A stretch of 7,411 nucleotides of DNA from Thermoplasmata archaeon (GTDB lineage Archaea; Thermoplasmatota; B47-G6; B47-G6B; 47-G6), in contig QMTT01000033.1 of NCBI GenBank assembly GCA_003663565.1, positions 1 to 7,411 on the forward strand, in the 5' to 3' direction. A model generated the notes under the pieces. The model did no database searches and had not been told where the DNA came from. It saw only the letters and a list, made by a program, of their open reading frames with translations. A program made the translations under genes and the position numbers. Of the stretch, positions 6,076 to 7,411 are shown in pieces. Numbering within the stretch: position 1 is the first letter of the stretch; every line of letters begins with the position of its first letter.

Positions 6076-6082
6076 CTTGGCA

Positions 6083-6583
6083 ATGCCTTCCAAGATATAC
6101 CTAAGTTGGGCAGAGTTTGAAGAAGCTATTCAATACATTGCATTAAAACTAAGGGAAACAGAGTTCCATCCAGATCTAATAGTTGCGATAGCTAGAGGAG
6201 GTCTTATTCCAGGGGTAAGACTCTCGCATATACTGAGAGTTCCTATGAGAAGTATTCATATGACCTTCTATGACGAGCACGATAATAGACTTGAAAGACC
6301 TATTCTTTTAATACCCCTACAAACACCACACGAGGTCAAAGGCAAGAAAGTACTTTTAGTAGATGACATAGCAGACACTGGACTAACGTTAAAGAATGCT
6401 CTCGAATACCTGAAGTCCTTAGGAGTAAAAGAAGTGAAGATAGCAACGATCGCTTATAAGCCGTCGTCTATAGTAATCCCTGATTTCTATCTATTTACAA
6501 CGAACAAATGGGTTGTATTTCCATGGGAAAAAGAGCCAATCATATTTGAAAAAGGCATTGTAGATCACCCAAGAGAGCTTTAG
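6083..6583 (+). CDS. Hypoxanthine/xanthine-guanine-type phosphoribosyltransferase (purine salvage)
   Basis: The product (166 residues from ATG 6083) should transfer the phosphoribosyl group of PRPP to a 6-oxopurine base to give the nucleotide, in the cytoplasm. Seen in sequence: an N-terminal YLSWAEFEEAI stretch, IVAIARGGLIPGVRLSHIL (33-51), the PRPP-binding loop VLLVDDIADTGLTL (90-103) with the paired aspartates D94 and D95, and a base-recognition region ending in NKWVVFPWE (141-149). The overall pattern closely resembles Thermococcales hypoxanthine/xanthine-guanine phosphoribosyltransferases (COG2236 type), which have about 153 residues. Which of hypoxanthine, guanine or xanthine is preferred cannot be read from sequence. 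The start is set by the SD at 6068-6075. A hairpin places the start codon in a loop (see findings). The biotin ligase gene starts 6 bases after the stop, so the two are probably cotranscribed. Confidence 0.92.
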   Translation: MPSKIYLSWAEFEEAIQYIALKLRETEFHPDLIVAIARGGLIPGVRLSHILRVPMRSIHMTFYDEHDNRLERPILLIPLQTPHEVKGKKVLLVDDIADTGLTLKNALEYLKSLGVKEVKIATIAYKPSSIVIPDFYLFTTNKWVVFPWEKEPIIFEKGIVDHPREL

Positions 6584-6589
6584 TGGTAG

Positions 6590-7411
6590 ATGCCAATGAG
6601 GAGAGAATATTCGGATGATATATGGAATAAACTTCAAGCAATTTTTCTGTTTCTTATGAGAGGAAATAAAATACCATCAAAATTTAGAAATCTCGAAAGC
6701 AAACCTATAACTGACATGATAAGAGCATTGGGATACGAATATGTACATCTTAGGGAAACGACCTCCACACAAGATGTTGCTAAAGAGCTCTTACGAAGGG
6801 GATACACTAAGGCTATAGTTAGAGCCGATATTCAACTTCTTGGAAGAGGAAGATTTGGAAGGACTTGGTATTCACCAGAGGGCGGTCTTTGGATATCAAT
6901 ATTAGATTGTGGAAAAGCGCTCTATCCAAATATAATAATTCCCACTGCGATTGTTGTGTTCTTGAGGACTTTTTATAAAATAGATGCCATGACAAAATGG
7001 CCCAATGACGTGTATGTCTATGGGAAAAAACTTGCAGGAATACTTGTGGAATCTCTTTCTTCAGGATCTGAAGTATACTATATATCAGGTGTAGGACTGA
7101 ATGTTAATAATGACCCTCCCATTGAGAAGGCGATATCACTTAAACAGATAATTGGGAACGATGTGGCACTAGATGTAATATTATTAGGAGTAATTCTGTT
7201 TTATGACCTGCTGAAGACCTTAAGAGATCCACTAACGGTATTTAAGCGTCTGTGTGTTTCGTTGGGGAAGCCTATTTTAATAAGATTTATTGATAATCGT
7301 GAGGCTGTCGGCAAGCTTATTGATATATATTATGACGGGACGGCACTATTTGAGCTAGATAATGGAAAGAAGATCCTTGTCCATGCATCTGATGTTCTTC
7401 ATGCATATTTA
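6590..7411 (+). CDS. birA: Biotin-protein ligase (BirA-type, no complete DNA-binding domain), open at window end
   Basis: Biotin-protein ligase activates biotin with ATP and attaches it to a lysine of the biotin carrier domain of carboxylases or decarboxylases. All 274 codons to the window edge are open. Motifs: ETTSTQDVA (56-64), the biotinoyl-AMP loop GRGRFGRTW (85-93) followed by SPEGGLWISI (95-104), KWPND (136-140), KKLAGILVE (146-154), GVGLNVNN (167-174), and a C-terminal SH3-like domain (about 225-274). The last residues (ASDVLHAYL) align with the end of known archaeal ligases, so the stop probably lies within a few codons of the edge. About 45-50 residues precede the catalytic domain, more than in short archaeal ligases (about 235 residues) but less than the full BirA winged helix. 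ATG 6590 or ATG 6596 may be the start; a weak GGTAG favours 6596. The carboxylase substrate is not in this window. Confidence 0.95.
   Translation, partial: MPMRREYSDDIWNKLQAIFLFLMRGNKIPSKFRNLESKPITDMIRALGYEYVHLRETTSTQDVAKELLRRGYTKAIVRADIQLLGRGRFGRTWYSPEGGLWISILDCGKALYPNIIIPTAIVVFLRTFYKIDAMTKWPNDVYVYGKKLAGILVESLSSGSEVYYISGVGLNVNNDPPIEKAISLKQIIGNDVALDVILLGVILFYDLLKTLRDPLTVFKRLCVSLGKPILIRFIDNREAVGKLIDIYYDGTALFELDNGKKILVHASDVLHAYL

Noticed and set aside
6077..6082. TTG 6077 as the phosphoribosyltransferase start
   Set aside because: It lies one base after the SD, whereas ATG 6083 has ideal spacing.

Overview
The window reads as a piece of a thermophilic archaeal chromosome, probably from the Thermoproteota (crenarchaeal) side, with moderate to low GC. 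The evidence is gene content: an archaeal KH/metallo-beta-lactamase/beta-CASP termination nuclease (aCPSF1/FttA), the exosome cap subunit Csl4, RNA polymerase subunit Rpo11, an archaeal-type TruD and an archaeal-type purine phosphoribosyltransferase. Several genes are preceded by Shine-Dalgarno (SD) sequences of the archaeal type (AGGTGATC, GAGAGGTGAT, GGGGAGGT). The exact lineage cannot be fixed from the sequence alone. All seven supported genes lie on the plus strand.

Layout. Bases 1-475 carry no gene I can defend, only short competing reading frames and an AT-rich stretch before the first gene. Bases 476-2521 encode aCPSF1/FttA, followed after 30 bases by an integral membrane protein of the UPF0104/lysylphosphatidylglycerol-synthase-like flippase family (2552-3529). 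An intergenic stretch of about 225 bases has small inverted repeats and a TATA-like box. Then comes a tight operon: csl4 (best start 3755), rpo11 overlapping its end (best start 4332), and truD 8 bases later (4691-6004). After about 78 bases comes a hypoxanthine/guanine-type phosphoribosyltransferase (best start 6083). A biotin-protein ligase follows almost immediately (6590 to the window end, open at the right edge but probably only a stop codon short of complete).

How the genes relate. FttA cleaves nascent RNA and ends transcription. Rpo11 is part of the polymerase assembly platform. Csl4 recruits substrates to the 3'-5' exosome. TruD modifies tRNA. The first two thirds of the window is therefore mostly an RNA synthesis, 3'-end formation and turnover neighbourhood. 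The flippase is the outlier. The last two genes are housekeeping metabolism (purine salvage, protein biotinylation).

Most of the window is ordinary core genome. The observations most worth checking are: a perfect 8-bp stem with an 8-base loop that encloses the csl4 SD and ends right at the start codon; a nested inverted repeat with a 9-bp perfect core inside truD; a charged insertion between the two KH domains of FttA together with an altered GXXG loop (GKGH); a switch in synonymous arginine codons inside the fttA gene; and an insertion of about 19 residues in Rpo11. I did not find a new defence, mobile or CRISPR system.
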